Assembly: GCA_028820325.1 (NCBI GenBank)
Contig: JAPPJO010000025.1
Span: forward strand, 1 to 64,000
Source of the DNA: Gammaproteobacteria bacterium
Lineage (GTDB): Bacteria; Gemmatimonadota; Gemmatimonadetes; Longimicrobiales; Gaopeijiaceae
Length of the DNA: 64,000 nt
Direction: 5' to 3'
The translations under genes were made by a program, and so were the position numbers. Positions 55,722-64,000 of this stretch are shown piece after piece. How positions within the stretch are numbered: the first letter of the stretch is position 1; each line of letters opens with the position of its first letter. Below the pieces are notes generated by a model that did no database searches, was not told where the DNA came from, and saw only the letters and a program-made list of their open reading frames with translations.

Positions 55722-56472
55722 CACGGACCTCCTCCGCTTCCGGTGAATCCGGATACCGGTCGAGCAGCCTCTGGCGCGCCTCGGTCGCCTCTTCCTCGTA
55801 CTCCAGGCGCTGGTAGGTGCGATAGATGAAGAGCAGGGCGGCCGGGGCCGCGGTGGTATCGGGATAGCCCTCGAGCGCCTGCTCGAAATAGATGAGTCCG
55901 GAATCCAGCAAGCTGCGCCGGAAGTAGAACTCGCCCCGGTTGACGTCCTTCCACGCCAGCTTTTCCACCATGACGTTGCGGATCGAATCAGCCTCTGCAG
56001 CCTCCTGGGTTCCCGGGTAGTCGAGCGTCACCGCCTGACAGGATGACAGTGCCTGCACGGTATACTGCTGGTCACGGTCGAGGATCGGCGACAGGCGCGA
56101 GTGCGAGCGGCACAGCCCCAGGGCCGCGTCCGTCATGAGCTCGTGGGTCGGATACGTGCTGGAAAAGCGAACGAATTCGGAGTTGGCGGTTATGTAGTCC
56201 CCCTTGTTGAGATAGGCCTGCGCGAGCAGCATGCGGGCCTCGGCCATCTGATCGAAGCCCGGCGCTCCCTGCACCAGCCTCTCAAGCGCCGTCACGGCTT
56301 CATCCCAGTCTTCGCGATCGAACGCCTCCTGCGAGTACTCGAGGAGTTGCGAGGCGGTCAATCCGAAATAGGGCGGGGTGGATGAGCAGGCGGCACCCAG
56401 GCATACGACCAGTGCGGACAGCACCCAGGTGCGCCCGCTTCTGTACGCGCGACTTCCACTCATCATCGGCAC
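55711..56472 (-). CDS. bamD: Outer-membrane assembly lipoprotein BamD
   Basis: BamD is the TPR lipoprotein of the BAM complex that inserts beta-barrels. The precursor of about 253 residues has a lipobox CLGAAC (Cys at about residue 30) followed by SSTPP, then TPR units: LEYSQEAFDREDWDEAVTAL, ARMLLAQAYLNKGDYITANS, EFVRFSSTYPTHELMTDAAL and GEFYFRRSLLDSGLIYFEQA. AGGAG lies 6 bases before GTG 56472; ATG codons at 56466 and 56463 are alternatives. nadD follows with a short overlap. Confidence 0.92.
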   Translation of the reverse strand: MPMMSGSRAYRSGRTWVLSALVVCLGAACSSTPPYFGLTASQLLEYSQEAFDREDWDEAVTALERLVQGAPGFDQMAEARMLLAQAYLNKGDYITANSEFVRFSSTYPTHELMTDAALGLCRSHSRLSPILDRDQQYTVQALSSCQAVTLDYPGTQEAAEADSIRNVMVEKLAWKDVNRGEFYFRRSLLDSGLIYFEQALEGYPDTTAAPAALLFIYRTYQRLEYEEEATEARQRLLDRYPDSPEAEEVRDVG

Positions 56473-56554
56473 CGAACTCTCCTGAAAAGCACCAACGCCC
56501 GTTCCCATGGTGAAGGATCGCGAAAGAAGGCGGGCGCGTCCATGAACGAATGAC

Positions 56555-57691
56555 TCATCCTGCCCGGTAAAAGTCCCGAATCGCCCGCGCAACCCCTGCT
56601 GCACGTTCTCTCCCCAGCTCCGGGAACACGGGAAGGCTGACCACTTCCCGGCACGCAGCCTCGGCCACCGGAAGATCGCCGGGGCGATAGCCGAGTTCCG
56701 CGAAGCAGCGCTGCAGGTGAAGCGGTCGCGGATAGTAAAGCCCTGTCTCCAGTCCTCTCTGGCGCAAGTGGCTCCGAAGCCGGTCCCTCTCACGCGCCCG
56801 AATGGTGTATTGATGGTAGGTGTGGAAGTTCCCGGACCGAACCCGGGGGCGGACGACGCCGGAGACCCCGGCCAGCATCTCGTCGTAGACCGCGGCGTTG
56901 GTCCTGCGGGCCTCCGTCCAGCCGGTCAGCCGGGGCAGCTTCGCGTGCAGCACCGCGGCCTGCAGGGAATCCAGCCGGCTGTTCACCCCGACCACGTCAT
57001 GGCGCCCGCCGCTCATCCCTCCGTGCACGCGCAGCCGGCGAAGCCGCCGGGCCAACGCGCCGTCGTCGGTGACGACCATGCCGCCATCGCCGAATCCTCC
57101 CAGGTTCTTGGTGGGAAAGAAGCTGACGGTCCCCGCCGCTCCGGAAGCCCCTGCCAGGGCGATTTCGCCTCCGGGCGTCCGCTGCCGGGCGCCGAGCGCC
57201 TGGGCCGCGTCTTCGACCACCCGGGCACCCCGAGCGCGCGCGAGCTCGAGCAATTCGGCCATGGGCGCCATCTGCCCGAACAGATGCACGGGAAGGACGA
57301 CCCGGGTGCGATCGCTCCAGCACGCGCGCACGGTGTCCGCATCCAGGTTGAAGGTCCCCGGTTCCACGTCGCAGAAGACCGGGCGGAGGCCTGCGTTCCA
57401 TACCGCTCCGGCCGTCCCGAAGAAGGTAAAGGCGGGCACGATCACCTCGTCGGAACGACCGAGTCCGAGGGCGCGCAACACGAGCCAGATGGCGTCGGTG
57501 CCGTTGGCGCATCCGACGGCGTGACGCACCCCGACCCGCTCCGCCACGGCTTCCTCGAACGCCTCGACCGCGGGTCCCAGCACGAATCTCTGGCTTTCGA
57601 CCACCTCGGTGAGCGCGCGATCGATCTCCGCCCGCATGGTGTCGTACTGTGCCCGCAGGTCGACCAGCGGAGTGCGTGTCAGCACGCCCAC
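56555..57691 (-). CDS. DegT/DnrJ/EryC1/StrS sugar aminotransferase
   Basis: This 378-residue PLP enzyme aminates nucleotide-linked keto-sugars for surface polysaccharide. The core motifs are PLVDLRAQYDTMRAEID at the start, CANGTDAIWLVLRALG, PAFTFFGT, VEDAAQALGA and the PLP lysine in FFPTKNLGGFGDGG. Residues near the end (NFHTYHQYTIR) complete the active site. It overlaps the TPR lipoprotein gene by 13 bases and is two genes downstream of a nucleotide-sugar dehydrogenase, suggesting a uronic amino-sugar pathway. The exact sugar cannot be read. Confidence 0.92.
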   Translation of the reverse strand: MGVLTRTPLVDLRAQYDTMRAEIDRALTEVVESQRFVLGPAVEAFEEAVAERVGVRHAVGCANGTDAIWLVLRALGLGRSDEVIVPAFTFFGTAGAVWNAGLRPVFCDVEPGTFNLDADTVRACWSDRTRVVLPVHLFGQMAPMAELLELARARGARVVEDAAQALGARQRTPGGEIALAGASGAAGTVSFFPTKNLGGFGDGGMVVTDDGALARRLRRLRVHGGMSGGRHDVVGVNSRLDSLQAAVLHAKLPRLTGWTEARRTNAAVYDEMLAGVSGVVRPRVRSGNFHTYHQYTIRARERDRLRSHLRQRGLETGLYYPRPLHLQRCFAELGYRPGDLPVAEAACREVVSLPVFPELGRERAAGVARAIRDFYRAG

Positions 57692-58692
57692 TCAAGATCT
57701 TCCGGCCATCCCGGAGGCCCGCTGCGCCGACCCTCCTCCCCCTCCATCGCCCCACGGCCGCTGTCGTCGCCGGCGGACACCCCGAAACGCAGCTGGTCGA
57801 TCCATTGCTCGGCTCGGCGGGCGAGCGCCCGCGACGCCGACGGATCCTCCCGCGCCGCCCCTCCGAAGGCATCCACGGCCTCGGCGCAGCGGGCGAAGGA
57901 CACCAGCAGTTCGCCCAGCTCGAAATAGGCCCGGGCGAGGTGGGTCCGGGGTTCGCCCCGAGCCACGGTTTCCTGAATCAGGGTCAGGGCTCCCTCGTGG
58001 TCGCCGTCATTCCGGAATTCCTGCGCGAGATCGTAGGAGCACTTGCCGATGTGCCAGCCGGCATCGCGCTGCTGCCGCGTCGGCACCATCTCCTCAAACC
58101 GCCGATAGAAGGCGAGGGCGGACTCGCAGGCCCCCACTTCCTCGTAGGCCAGGGCGGTCTCGTAGAGCACCTCCGGCACCGAGTCGCCCGAGAGGGCGCG
58201 CTGGAAAAAGACGAGCGCGCGCGCATGTTCCCCGTTGGCCGCATAGTGCGAAGCCAGAGGGAAGGCCAGACGGGCAAAGTTGACATCCGGATTGAGCTCC
58301 GCGGCGGCTTCGAGCGCGGACGCCAGAGCAAAGCGATCCGCCTGCTGCTGGGCGGTGCGCGCCAGGCGAACCAGGTCGGAGACCGCCTGGTCGACCAGGC
58401 CGGGCTCGGCCTCGATGGCGCGCCGGTAGGCCTGCCTGGCTTCGTCCACCCGCCCCAGGCGGGCGTAGGCATGCGCCACGCGCAGATGCGCGTCCCCGGA
58501 ACCGGCTCCACGGCGCACGGCCAACCGGTATTCGGCGAGCGCTTCCTCGTAGTCGCCATGGGCCCAGGCCTGGTCACCGCGCAGGGTGGCGCCGTCCTCG
58601 GCGGCGCGCGTCACGCAGGCGGCTGCCGCGACCGCGATCAGGCAGCCCCCCCGCAACCACCCGGCGACCTTGTCTCTTCCGTGCTCGAACAT
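57679..58692 (-). CDS. TPR lipoprotein
   Basis: The 337-residue precursor starts at ATG 58692 (AGGGG 5 bases upstream) with a signal and lipobox (CLIAVAAAAC). At least five TPR units follow: AHGDYEEALAEYRLAVRRG, AYARLGRVDEARQAYRRAI, YAANGEHARALVFFQRAL, AYEEVGACESALAFYRRFEE and AYFELGELLVSFARCAEAVD. The C-terminal 40 residues are charged and Gly-rich. It lies between the sugar dehydrogenase and the sugar aminotransferase, overlapping the latter by 13 bases. Whether it assists polysaccharide export or is an unrelated passenger is unknown. Confidence 0.82.
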   Translation of the reverse strand: MFEHGRDKVAGWLRGGCLIAVAAAACVTRAAEDGATLRGDQAWAHGDYEEALAEYRLAVRRGAGSGDAHLRVAHAYARLGRVDEARQAYRRAIEAEPGLVDQAVSDLVRLARTAQQQADRFALASALEAAAELNPDVNFARLAFPLASHYAANGEHARALVFFQRALSGDSVPEVLYETALAYEEVGACESALAFYRRFEEMVPTRQQRDAGWHIGKCSYDLAQEFRNDGDHEGALTLIQETVARGEPRTHLARAYFELGELLVSFARCAEAVDAFGGAAREDPSASRALARRAEQWIDQLRFGVSAGDDSGRGAMEGEEGRRSGPPGWPEDLEWAC

Positions 58693-58759
58693 GCGTCCCC
58701 TACCGGGATCGCGCCCCACAGGTTCCGGGATGGAGGCCTCGCCGCAGCGGCCGAGACGA

Positions 58760-60109
58760 CTAGGCGAGGCCACCCTTCACGATCCACCCCACCCCGCGGC
58801 GGGACGCGGCCCGCGCGTTGGTGCCCGCCGTGGCGTTGCGGGCGTCCACCAGCACCCTCGACTTCGCGACTATTTCGCGCATGTCGAAGCAGGAGTGGTC
58901 GGTAAGGATCAACACCACATCGGCCTGACCCAGCAGGGAAGGCGTCAGCGCAACCGATTCCCGCAGCCCCGTGCGCTCGTCGTTGAGGAAGGGCACGTGC
59001 GGATCGTGGTAGACCACGCCGGCGCCCGCGGCCTCCAGCAGCTCGATGATGTAGAGCGCCGGAGATTCCCGCACGTCATCGATGTCCTTCTTGTACGCGA
59101 CCCCCAGAATGGCCACGGTGGAACCCCTGACCGCCTTGCCTTCGTCGTTCAGGGCGTCGCGCACCTGGTCCACGACGAATCGAGGCATGCTTGCGTTGAT
59201 CTCCGACGCCAGCTCGATGAAGCGGGTGCGGAAGTCGAGCGTGCGCATTTTCCAGGACAGGTAGTGGGGATCGACGGGAATGCAATGCCCCCCCAGGCCG
59301 GGACCCGGGACGAAACGCATGAACCCGAACGGCTTGGTGGCGGCCGCCTCGACCACCTCCCAGATGTCCACGCCCAGCCGGTCGGCGATGAGGGCGGTCT
59401 CGTTTACCAGCCCGATGTTCACTGCCCGGAAGGTGTTCTCCAGGATCTTGCTGAGTTCGGCCACTTCGGCGCTGGACACCGGCACCATGCGGTCGATGAA
59501 GCGGCCGTAGCACGCCGCGCCGGCTGCCGTGCACCGGGTCGTCACGCCTCCGATCACCTTGGGCGTGTTGCGTGTCGTCCAGACCTGGTTCCCCGGATCG
59601 GTTCGCTCCGGCGAAAAACAGAGGAAGAAGTCCTCCCCCACCACCAATCCGCTCTTCGCCAGCTCTGCGAGAACCACTTCGCGGGTGGTGCCGGGATAGG
59701 TGGTCGATTCCAGCACCACCAACTGGCCGCGGCGCAGACCCGCGGAAACGGCGGAGGCGGCCGCCAGGATGAAGGAGATGTCCGGGTCACGGGTCTTCGA
59801 CAGCGGAGTCGGGACGCTGATGGCGATGACATCGCACTCCGGGAGGCGCGACATGTCGGCGGTCGCGCAGAGCACGCCCGCCCGCACAAATGCAGCGAGG
59901 CGGCTTGAGGAAACATCCCCGATATGGCTCGCGCCCGCGTTGACCCCGTCCACGACGGCCTCGTCGATGTCGAACCCGATGACGCGCATCCCGGCTTCGG
60001 CGACGATGGTGGCAAGGGGAAGTCCAACGTAGCCGAGCCCGACTACCCCCATGGTGAGATTGCCGGAACGGAAGTGCTCCAGCATCGGTTCCTGCGCTTG
60101 CTCGTTCAT
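58760..60109 (-). CDS. Nucleotide-sugar dehydrogenase (WecC/WbpA-like)
   Basis: This 449-residue NAD-dependent enzyme oxidises C6 of a UDP- or GDP-sugar to a uronic acid. The N-terminal Rossmann motif is GVVGLGYVGLPLA (21-33). VLESTTYPGTT and FCFSPERTDPGN-like blocks follow (LCFSPERTDPGN), and the catalytic cysteine is in GGHCIPVDPHYLSWK (Cys at about 274). The C-terminal domain contains ILGVAYKKDIDDVRESPAL. The PGTT and SPER patterns favour the UDP-N-acetylhexosamine dehydrogenase group over UDP-glucose dehydrogenase, as inference. It lies 58 bases after rpmB. Confidence 0.93.
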   Translation of the reverse strand: MNEQAQEPMLEHFRSGNLTMGVVGLGYVGLPLATIVAEAGMRVIGFDIDEAVVDGVNAGASHIGDVSSSRLAAFVRAGVLCATADMSRLPECDVIAISVPTPLSKTRDPDISFILAAASAVSAGLRRGQLVVLESTTYPGTTREVVLAELAKSGLVVGEDFFLCFSPERTDPGNQVWTTRNTPKVIGGVTTRCTAAGAACYGRFIDRMVPVSSAEVAELSKILENTFRAVNIGLVNETALIADRLGVDIWEVVEAAATKPFGFMRFVPGPGLGGHCIPVDPHYLSWKMRTLDFRTRFIELASEINASMPRFVVDQVRDALNDEGKAVRGSTVAILGVAYKKDIDDVRESPALYIIELLEAAGAGVVYHDPHVPFLNDERTGLRESVALTPSLLGQADVVLILTDHSCFDMREIVAKSRVLVDARNATAGTNARAASRRGVGWIVKGGLA

Positions 60110-60167
60110 GCGCCGGATCCGGAGTCCCGGACCGGACCGGGAGGGCGCTCGGTGCGCGGGAACCCGG

Positions 60168-60386
60168 TCAGGCTTTCCCGCTCGGCTGGAACCGCGGCGC
60201 CTTCCTGACCCTCCCGGCGGAAATGCAGCGGGTGCACACGCGGGCCCTTCGGCGCCGCCCGCTGTCGTCGAGGACGCGAACGGACTGGAGGTTCGGAAGC
60301 CATCGGCGCCGGGTCTTGTTGTGGGCGTGGCTCACGTTGTTGCCGGTCGCGGGCCCCTTGCCGCACAGTTCACACACTTTCGCCAT
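60168..60386 (-). CDS. rpmB: Ribosomal protein L28 (zinc-ribbon form)
   Basis: L28 (72 residues) is a small 50S protein. The sequence [20 protein letters not shown] and [10 protein letters not shown] are typical. It retains both cysteine pairs (Cys5/Cys8 and Cys51/Cys54), the zinc-binding 'C+' form. The ATG at 60386 is preceded by AGGCGAG. It lies downstream of the alpha operon and an unknown anchored protein. Confidence 0.97.
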   Translation of the reverse strand: MAKVCELCGKGPATGNNVSHAHNKTRRRWLPNLQSVRVLDDSGRRRRARVCTRCISAGRVRKAPRFQPSGKA

Positions 60387-60469
60387 CTGCTCGCCTGATC
60401 CGTTGACCGCCGTAGCGGAATCTCTCGTTTCCTGTGGTCGCAAAACCGTCGTCGCGGGCGCGACCAGGG

Positions 60470-61039
60470 CTACTGGGACCCGCCTCCCGGCGGAGCAGCC
60501 TCCTCCGCCTCCCCGGCACCCGGTTCGAAATGGACCAATTCCAGGAACACGTCCGCGAATTCGGCCTCCAGGCGGCCCGTTGGGGTGTTCTCGAACGCCC
60601 CCTGGCTCTCCCATGCATCCAGCGTGCTGTCGCTCATGATGTGCAGCGTACCCACCACGAAGCTGGCGGTCTCACCGGAGGAAACCGTCATCGGCACGGA
60701 GTCGCCGGTCAACTCGGGCCCCATCTTCATAAAGAAGTTGTCCTCGTTGGGCAGCTGGGTCCAGAAGGCCTGGTCGCCGACGCGGCTGACCACCTCGATA
60801 TCCGGAACCCGTAGCAGCGCTCCCTCGAACTGCAGCGCGTTCGTCTCCAGCGACGACGCCGTGATCGGGATGGCGTCGGCAAACGGATCCTCCTCCGGGG
60901 CAGTCACCACAGCGCTGGTCGTCCCGACCGCCGTCACGTTGAGCCAGTAGAGAAACCCCGCGATGCCCAGGAAGGCCACGATCATGAGTGGAAGTGCCGC
61001 TTTTTCGGCCGCGCCCCGGCGTGATCCGAGATCGAGCAT
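60470..61039 (-). CDS. Unknown membrane-anchored protein, possible OB-fold
   Basis: I recognise no named family. The 189-residue protein has one N-terminal membrane segment ([20 protein letters not shown], 15-34) with basic residues before it, so the rest should face the periplasm. The domain at about 65-165 ([20 protein letters not shown], then [16 protein letters not shown], then [13 protein letters not shown]) has the beta-rich pattern of an OB-fold (V-x-V-x-G-D-x-x-F-W). The C-terminus is acidic and Gly/Pro-rich. Start at ATG 61039, AGGGG 10 bases upstream. Its place between rplQ and rpmB is unusual. Function unknown. Confidence 0.75.
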   Translation of the reverse strand: MLDLGSRRGAAEKAALPLMIVAFLGIAGFLYWLNVTAVGTTSAVVTAPEEDPFADAIPITASSLETNALQFEGALLRVPDIEVVSRVGDQAFWTQLPNEDNFFMKMGPELTGDSVPMTVSSGETASFVVGTLHIMSDSTLDAWESQGAFENTPTGRLEAEFADVFLELVHFEPGAGEAEEAAPPGGGSQ

Positions 61040-61063
61040 GGTCCGGTGCCCCTGCGTTTGAGG

Positions 61064-61423
61064 TTAGTCTCGTTCCACGAGTTCGATGAGAGCCATCTCG
61101 GCCGCGTCGCCCCTGCGGTGGCGCAGCTTGAGGATGCGCGTGTACCCGCCCGGACGGCGGGCAAACCCGGGAGCGATCTCGTCGAACAGCTTTCCCTGAA
61201 CATCTCGGTCGGAGATCTTTCGCGCAACGAGCCTGCGGGCGTGGAGGTCGCCCCGCTTGGCCAGCGTGATCAGGCGTTCCGCGTAGGGACGGAGTTCCTT
61301 CGCCTTCGCGGTCGTGGTCTCGATTCTTCCGTGCCGGAAAAGCGCGGTTGCCATGTTGCGCAGAAGCGCCCGCCGGTGGCTGGCGGTGCGAGAGAGGCTG
61401 CGTCCGGTTTTGCGATGGCGCAT
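61064..61423 (-). CDS. rplQ: Ribosomal protein L17
   Basis: L17 is a 50S protein near the exit tunnel. From ATG 61423 it has 119 residues: [20 protein letters not shown] and [20 protein letters not shown] are characteristic. It closes the conserved order rpsM-rpsK-rpsD-rpoA-rplQ. An 18-base tandem repeat lies between the rpoA stop and this gene. An ATG at 61447 is in frame but less likely by family length. Confidence 0.98.
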   Translation of the reverse strand: MRHRKTGRSLSRTASHRRALLRNMATALFRHGRIETTTAKAKELRPYAERLITLAKRGDLHARRLVARKISDRDVQGKLFDEIAPGFARRPGGYTRILKLRHRRGDAAEMALIELVERD

Positions 61424-61472
61424 GAGTCGTCGAGGTTCAGCTGGCAATGCCCGGCGGCAGATGACGGATGCC

Positions 61473-61508
61473 GGCAGGCCGTGGACGGTCGGCAGCCCGT
61501 GGACGGCT
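61473..61508 (-). repeat. Two 18-base tandem repeats at the rpoA-rplQ junction
   Basis: Units 61473-61490 and 61491-61508 match at 15 of 18 bases (GGCAG[G/C]CCGTGGACGG core). The second unit reaches into the rpoA stop codon. It may reflect a recent local duplication in the 83-base intergenic gap. Confidence 0.8.
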
Positions 61509-62556
61509 AGTCATCGGACGGTTCCCCGCCACCCGAGGCGGCTTCTTCCTGGGCCAGGAACCACTCTCCGTCCGGGCCCGTCGTCAGCGACATTCCGAGT
61601 TCGATGGAGTGTTCGTCGAGAAAAGCGAGGAGTTCTTCCATCGACTTCTGGCCGAAGTTGTCGATGTTGAGGATCTGCTTCTCGGTGCGCCGCACGAGGT
61701 CTCCGAGGGTGCGGAGGTTCTCCTTCTGCAGCGAGTTGCGCGATCGCACCGAGATTTCCGTCACTTCCTCGATGGGGCGCGCAAGTTGCATCCGGATGCG
61801 CGCGGGCAACGGGACCGTCCCGGGCGCGGGCGGCTCGGGAGCCCCATTGACACTGAAGTTCAGCATGTACTCGAGATACCTGCGCACCAGCCCCGCGGCG
61901 TTGGCCATCGCCTGCTCGGGGCGAACGGACCCGTCGGTCTCCACTCTGAACGACAGCCGGTCGAAGTCCGTGCGCTCGCCGACCCGGGTTTCCTCGACCG
62001 TGAAGTTGGCACGCCGCACCGGATTGTAGATCGCATCGATCGGCACCAGGTCGACGGGAGATCCCTCCGGGCGCGGGTGCTGGTCGGAGAGCACGAAACC
62101 ACGGCCCTTGTTGACGTACAGCTCCATGCTCAGGCTGCGGTCGCCCTCGAGCGTCAGGATGTGCTGGTCCGGATCGAGTATCTCAACGGCAGCCGGCGCG
62201 TTGATGTCGGCCGCCGAAACCGGTCCCGCGGCATCCACATGAACGGTGAGCTTGGCTTCGTCCACATCCTCGTCGAGGGTGAGCACCAGCGCCTTGAGGT
62301 TCTGAATGACCTGATGCACGTCCTCCACCACACCCTGGATGGTCTGGTGCTCGTGCACGACGCCTTCTATGCGGAATGCCCAGATGGCCGCACCCCGCAA
62401 CGACGAAACCAGAGCCCGCCGAACGGAATTCCCCAGCGTGTAGCCATAGCCGCGCTCCAGCGGCTGAATGACGAACTCGGCGGTCTTTCCGTTGTCGCTG
62501 AAGCCCGTCACTTCGACGTGCTCGGGAAGTACGAGCCCGGTCAGATCGATCTCCAC
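61507..62556 (-). CDS. rpoA: RNA polymerase alpha subunit
   Basis: RpoA (349 residues) assembles RNA polymerase and its CTD contacts UP elements and activators. The N-terminal domain contains [20 protein letters not shown] (about 33-52). The CTD (about 260-325) shows [19 protein letters not shown] and [13 protein letters not shown]. An acidic Ser/Gly tail ends the protein. GTG start. It follows rpsD and precedes rplQ in the alpha operon. Confidence 0.98.
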   Translation of the reverse strand: MEIDLTGLVLPEHVEVTGFSDNGKTAEFVIQPLERGYGYTLGNSVRRALVSSLRGAAIWAFRIEGVVHEHQTIQGVVEDVHQVIQNLKALVLTLDEDVDEAKLTVHVDAAGPVSAADINAPAAVEILDPDQHILTLEGDRSLSMELYVNKGRGFVLSDQHPRPEGSPVDLVPIDAIYNPVRRANFTVEETRVGERTDFDRLSFRVETDGSVRPEQAMANAAGLVRRYLEYMLNFSVNGAPEPPAPGTVPLPARIRMQLARPIEEVTEISVRSRNSLQKENLRTLGDLVRRTEKQILNIDNFGQKSMEELLAFLDEHSIELGMSLTTGPDGEWFLAQEEAASGGGEPSDD

Positions 62557-62584
62557 GCGCTCCTCCGTGGCAGGTTCGACAGCA

Positions 62585-63220
62585 TCACTTCGAGTAAAGC
62601 TCCACGATCAACTGCTCCTGAACGGCCATCGGCACGTCCTGGCGGGTTGGGAGCCGCAGCACCCGCCCGACCCGCGTCTTGTCGTCGACCGCCAGCCATT
62701 CGGCTGTGTCGGGACGGACGCGCGACTCGAGGCTGGCCTGAACCGGGAGCAGGTCCCGCGACCTGGCCTTGATCGCGATATCGTCCCCGCCTTCCACCGC
62801 ATAGCTGGGTACGTCCACGATGCGGCCGTTCACTTCCACGTGGCGGTGACGGACCAGCTGACGCGCCTGGCTGCGACTCGCTGCGAAACCGAGCCGGAAG
62901 ACGACGTTGTCCAGGCGTCGCTCGAGGGCCACCAGCAGGTTCTCCCCGGTCACGCCCGACTGGTGTGCCGCCCTGTTGAACAGGTTGCGGAACTGCTTTT
63001 CGTGCAGCCCGTAGATTCGCTTGGTCTTCTGCTTTTCGCGCAACTGGAGCGCGTAGTCGGACCGTTTCCGGCGACGGGCCTGTGAGGGACCGTGCTGGCC
63101 GGGCGGATAGGCCCTGCGCTCGATCGGACACTTCTCCGTGTAGCATTTCAGGCCCTTCAGGAAGAGCTTCTGCCCCTCCCGACGGCAAAGCTTGCAAACA
63201 GGTCCGGTGTACCGCGCCAT
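62585..63220 (-). CDS. rpsD: Ribosomal protein S4 (zinc-binding form)
   Basis: S4 is a primary 16S-rRNA-binding protein and, in many bacteria, the translational repressor of this operon. The 211-residue protein begins [20 protein letters not shown] and has cysteines 9, 12, 26 and 31 placed as a zinc knuckle ('C+' form). The S4 RNA-binding domain ([20 protein letters not shown]) is intact. It lies 12 bases after rpsK and 28 bases before rpoA. Confidence 0.98.
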   Translation of the reverse strand: MARYTGPVCKLCRREGQKLFLKGLKCYTEKCPIERRAYPPGQHGPSQARRRKRSDYALQLREKQKTKRIYGLHEKQFRNLFNRAAHQSGVTGENLLVALERRLDNVVFRLGFAASRSQARQLVRHRHVEVNGRIVDVPSYAVEGGDDIAIKARSRDLLPVQASLESRVRPDTAEWLAVDDKTRVGRVLRLPTRQDVPMAVQEQLIVELYSK

Positions 63221-63232
63221 CCGTTTCTCTTC

Positions 63233-63628
63233 CTATACCCGGCGCTTCTTGGGTGGCCGGCAGCCGTTGTGCGGCAGCGGGGTGACGTCCTCGATGGCCA
63301 TGATGTGCAGCCCTGCCGCATAGAGTGCCTGTATGGCCGACTCGCGGCCCGAGCCCGGACCCTGGACGCGCACGCTGACGCGCCGGACTCCGAGGCTCAC
63401 GGCCTCCCGGCCGGCCTGCTCGGCAGCGACCGTTGCGGCGAAGGGAGTCGACTTCTTGGAGCCCTTGAACCCCGCCTTGCCGGCACTCGACCAGACGACC
63501 GTATTGCCCGCCGAATCGGTGATGGTGATGATCGTGTTGTTGAAGGTCGCCTTGATGTGTGCCACACCCTCGGCTTCCACGACCTTCTTCGTACGCCGAA
63601 CCCGTGCCGGCTTTTTTCCCTTTGCCAC
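63233..63628 (-). CDS. rpsK: Ribosomal protein S11
   Basis: S11 (131 residues) forms part of the 30S platform. It has a basic N-terminus and the conserved core [20 protein letters not shown] and [19 protein letters not shown], ending in [13 protein letters not shown]. The start is GTG at 63628. It follows rpsM by 18 bases and precedes rpsD by 12. Confidence 0.98.
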   Translation of the reverse strand: MAKGKKPARVRRTKKVVEAEGVAHIKATFNNTIITITDSAGNTVVWSSAGKAGFKGSKKSTPFAATVAAEQAGREAVSLGVRRVSVRVQGPGSGRESAIQALYAAGLHIMAIEDVTPLPHNGCRPPKKRRV

Positions 63629-63646
63629 GCGCGTTCTTCCTCGGCC

Positions 63647-64000
63647 CTACTTCCTCGGCGCCTTCTTCTTGCCGGCGATGGCCCGGCGGCGGCCTTTGTG
63701 GGTGCGGGCGTTCGTGTGAGTTCTCTGCCCTCTAACGGGCAGTCCCCGGCGATGGCGCAATCCCCGGTAGCAGCCGATGTCCATCAGCCGCTTGATGTTC
63801 ATCGACACCTCGGTTCTGAGCGCGCCCTCGACCTTCAGCTCGGTCTCGATCTGCCTGCGCAGCCGGCTGACATCCTCGTCGCTGAGGTTGAAGGTGCGCT
63901 TGTCGGGATCCACGCCGGTCGCGTCCAGAATCTCCCTGGCGCGGGTGGGTCCGACCCCGTAGATGTAGGTGAGCGCGACTGCGACGCGCTTGTTTCGCGG
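63647..64000 (-). CDS. rpsM: Ribosomal protein S13 (5' end outside window)
   Basis: S13 sits at the 30S head and contacts L5 and tRNA. The window edge cuts the gene after about nine N-terminal residues; visible translation begins [20 protein letters not shown] and ends [16 protein letters not shown]. The helix-two-turn-helix and the basic C-terminal tail ([20 protein letters not shown]) are intact. It is the first visible gene of the alpha operon, whose promoter lies outside the window. Confidence 0.98.
   Translation of the reverse strand, partial: PRNKRVAVALTYIYGVGPTRAREILDATGVDPDKRTFNLSDEDVSRLRRQIETELKVEGALRTEVSMNIKRLMDIGCYRGLRHRRGLPVRGQRTHTNARTHKGRRRAIAGKKKAPRK

Overview
The window is a dense, GC-rich bacterial chromosome segment. 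About 60 genes are readable and almost all lie on the minus strand. It encodes a diderm (LPS-type) cell: LptD, LolA, Lnt, BamD, a complete Tol-Pal-CpoB block and both TatA and TatC. Housekeeping genes mix with small lineage-specific TPR proteins and lipoproteins. No rRNA, tRNA, IS element, prophage or CRISPR array was seen. The gene mix (hrcA-dnaJ-prmA, DUF4321, inositol-phosphate synthase, YlbF, a C-terminal SEC-C SecA, many TPR lipoproteins) suggests a Gemmatimonadota-like lineage. That placement is an inference from content, not proven.

Layout, left to right (transcription mostly runs right to left). 1-9 kb: an unknown plus-strand ORF, then prmA, dnaJ, hrcA, hemW, dprA, obg, a carboxymuconolactone-decarboxylase-like gene and L-asparaginase II. 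9-15 kb: protease ctpA, then a PLP enzyme, a GltP-fold transporter with altered signature residues and an S41-like lipoprotein. 15-29 kb: tmk, ino1, ylbF, prmC, prfA, lnt, an outer-membrane barrel candidate, lolA, ftsK, accC, accB, efp, aroQ and a TPR gene, read from a promoter near 29.1 kb. A divergent promoter there reads the only other clear plus-strand gene, a PpiD/SurA-like chaperone. 31-41 kb: tatA, DUF4321, a polyprenyl diphosphate synthase, a TPR gene and a formiminotransferase (with an apparently leaderless promoter), then an FN3 lipoprotein, lptD, tatC and nrdR. 40-46 kb: cpoB, pal, tolB, a TolA/TonB-like gene, tolR, tolQ, tsaB and tsaE. 46-60 kb: uvrB, rel, radC, secA, nadD, bamD, a sugar aminotransferase, a TPR lipoprotein and a nucleotide-sugar dehydrogenase. 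60-64 kb: rpmB, an unknown anchored protein and the alpha operon (rplQ, rpoA, rpsD, rpsK, partial rpsM).

Many genes overlap by four bases (ATGA or GTGA), implying translational coupling along long operons. The most unusual points are: (1) lnt and prfA (RF1) share one reading frame with no stop between them, while a good sigma70-type promoter for prfA sits inside the junction; (2) a consensus-like promoter is placed so that ftcD mRNA would start at its ATG; (3) the GltP-fold transporter has Asn in place of the substrate-binding Arg and NKDGT in place of NMDGT; (4) a sigma54-like site lies upstream of the FN3 lipoprotein gene; and (5) an unknown membrane-anchored protein is wedged between L17 and L28. 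No clearly new multi-gene defence or metabolic system is evident.
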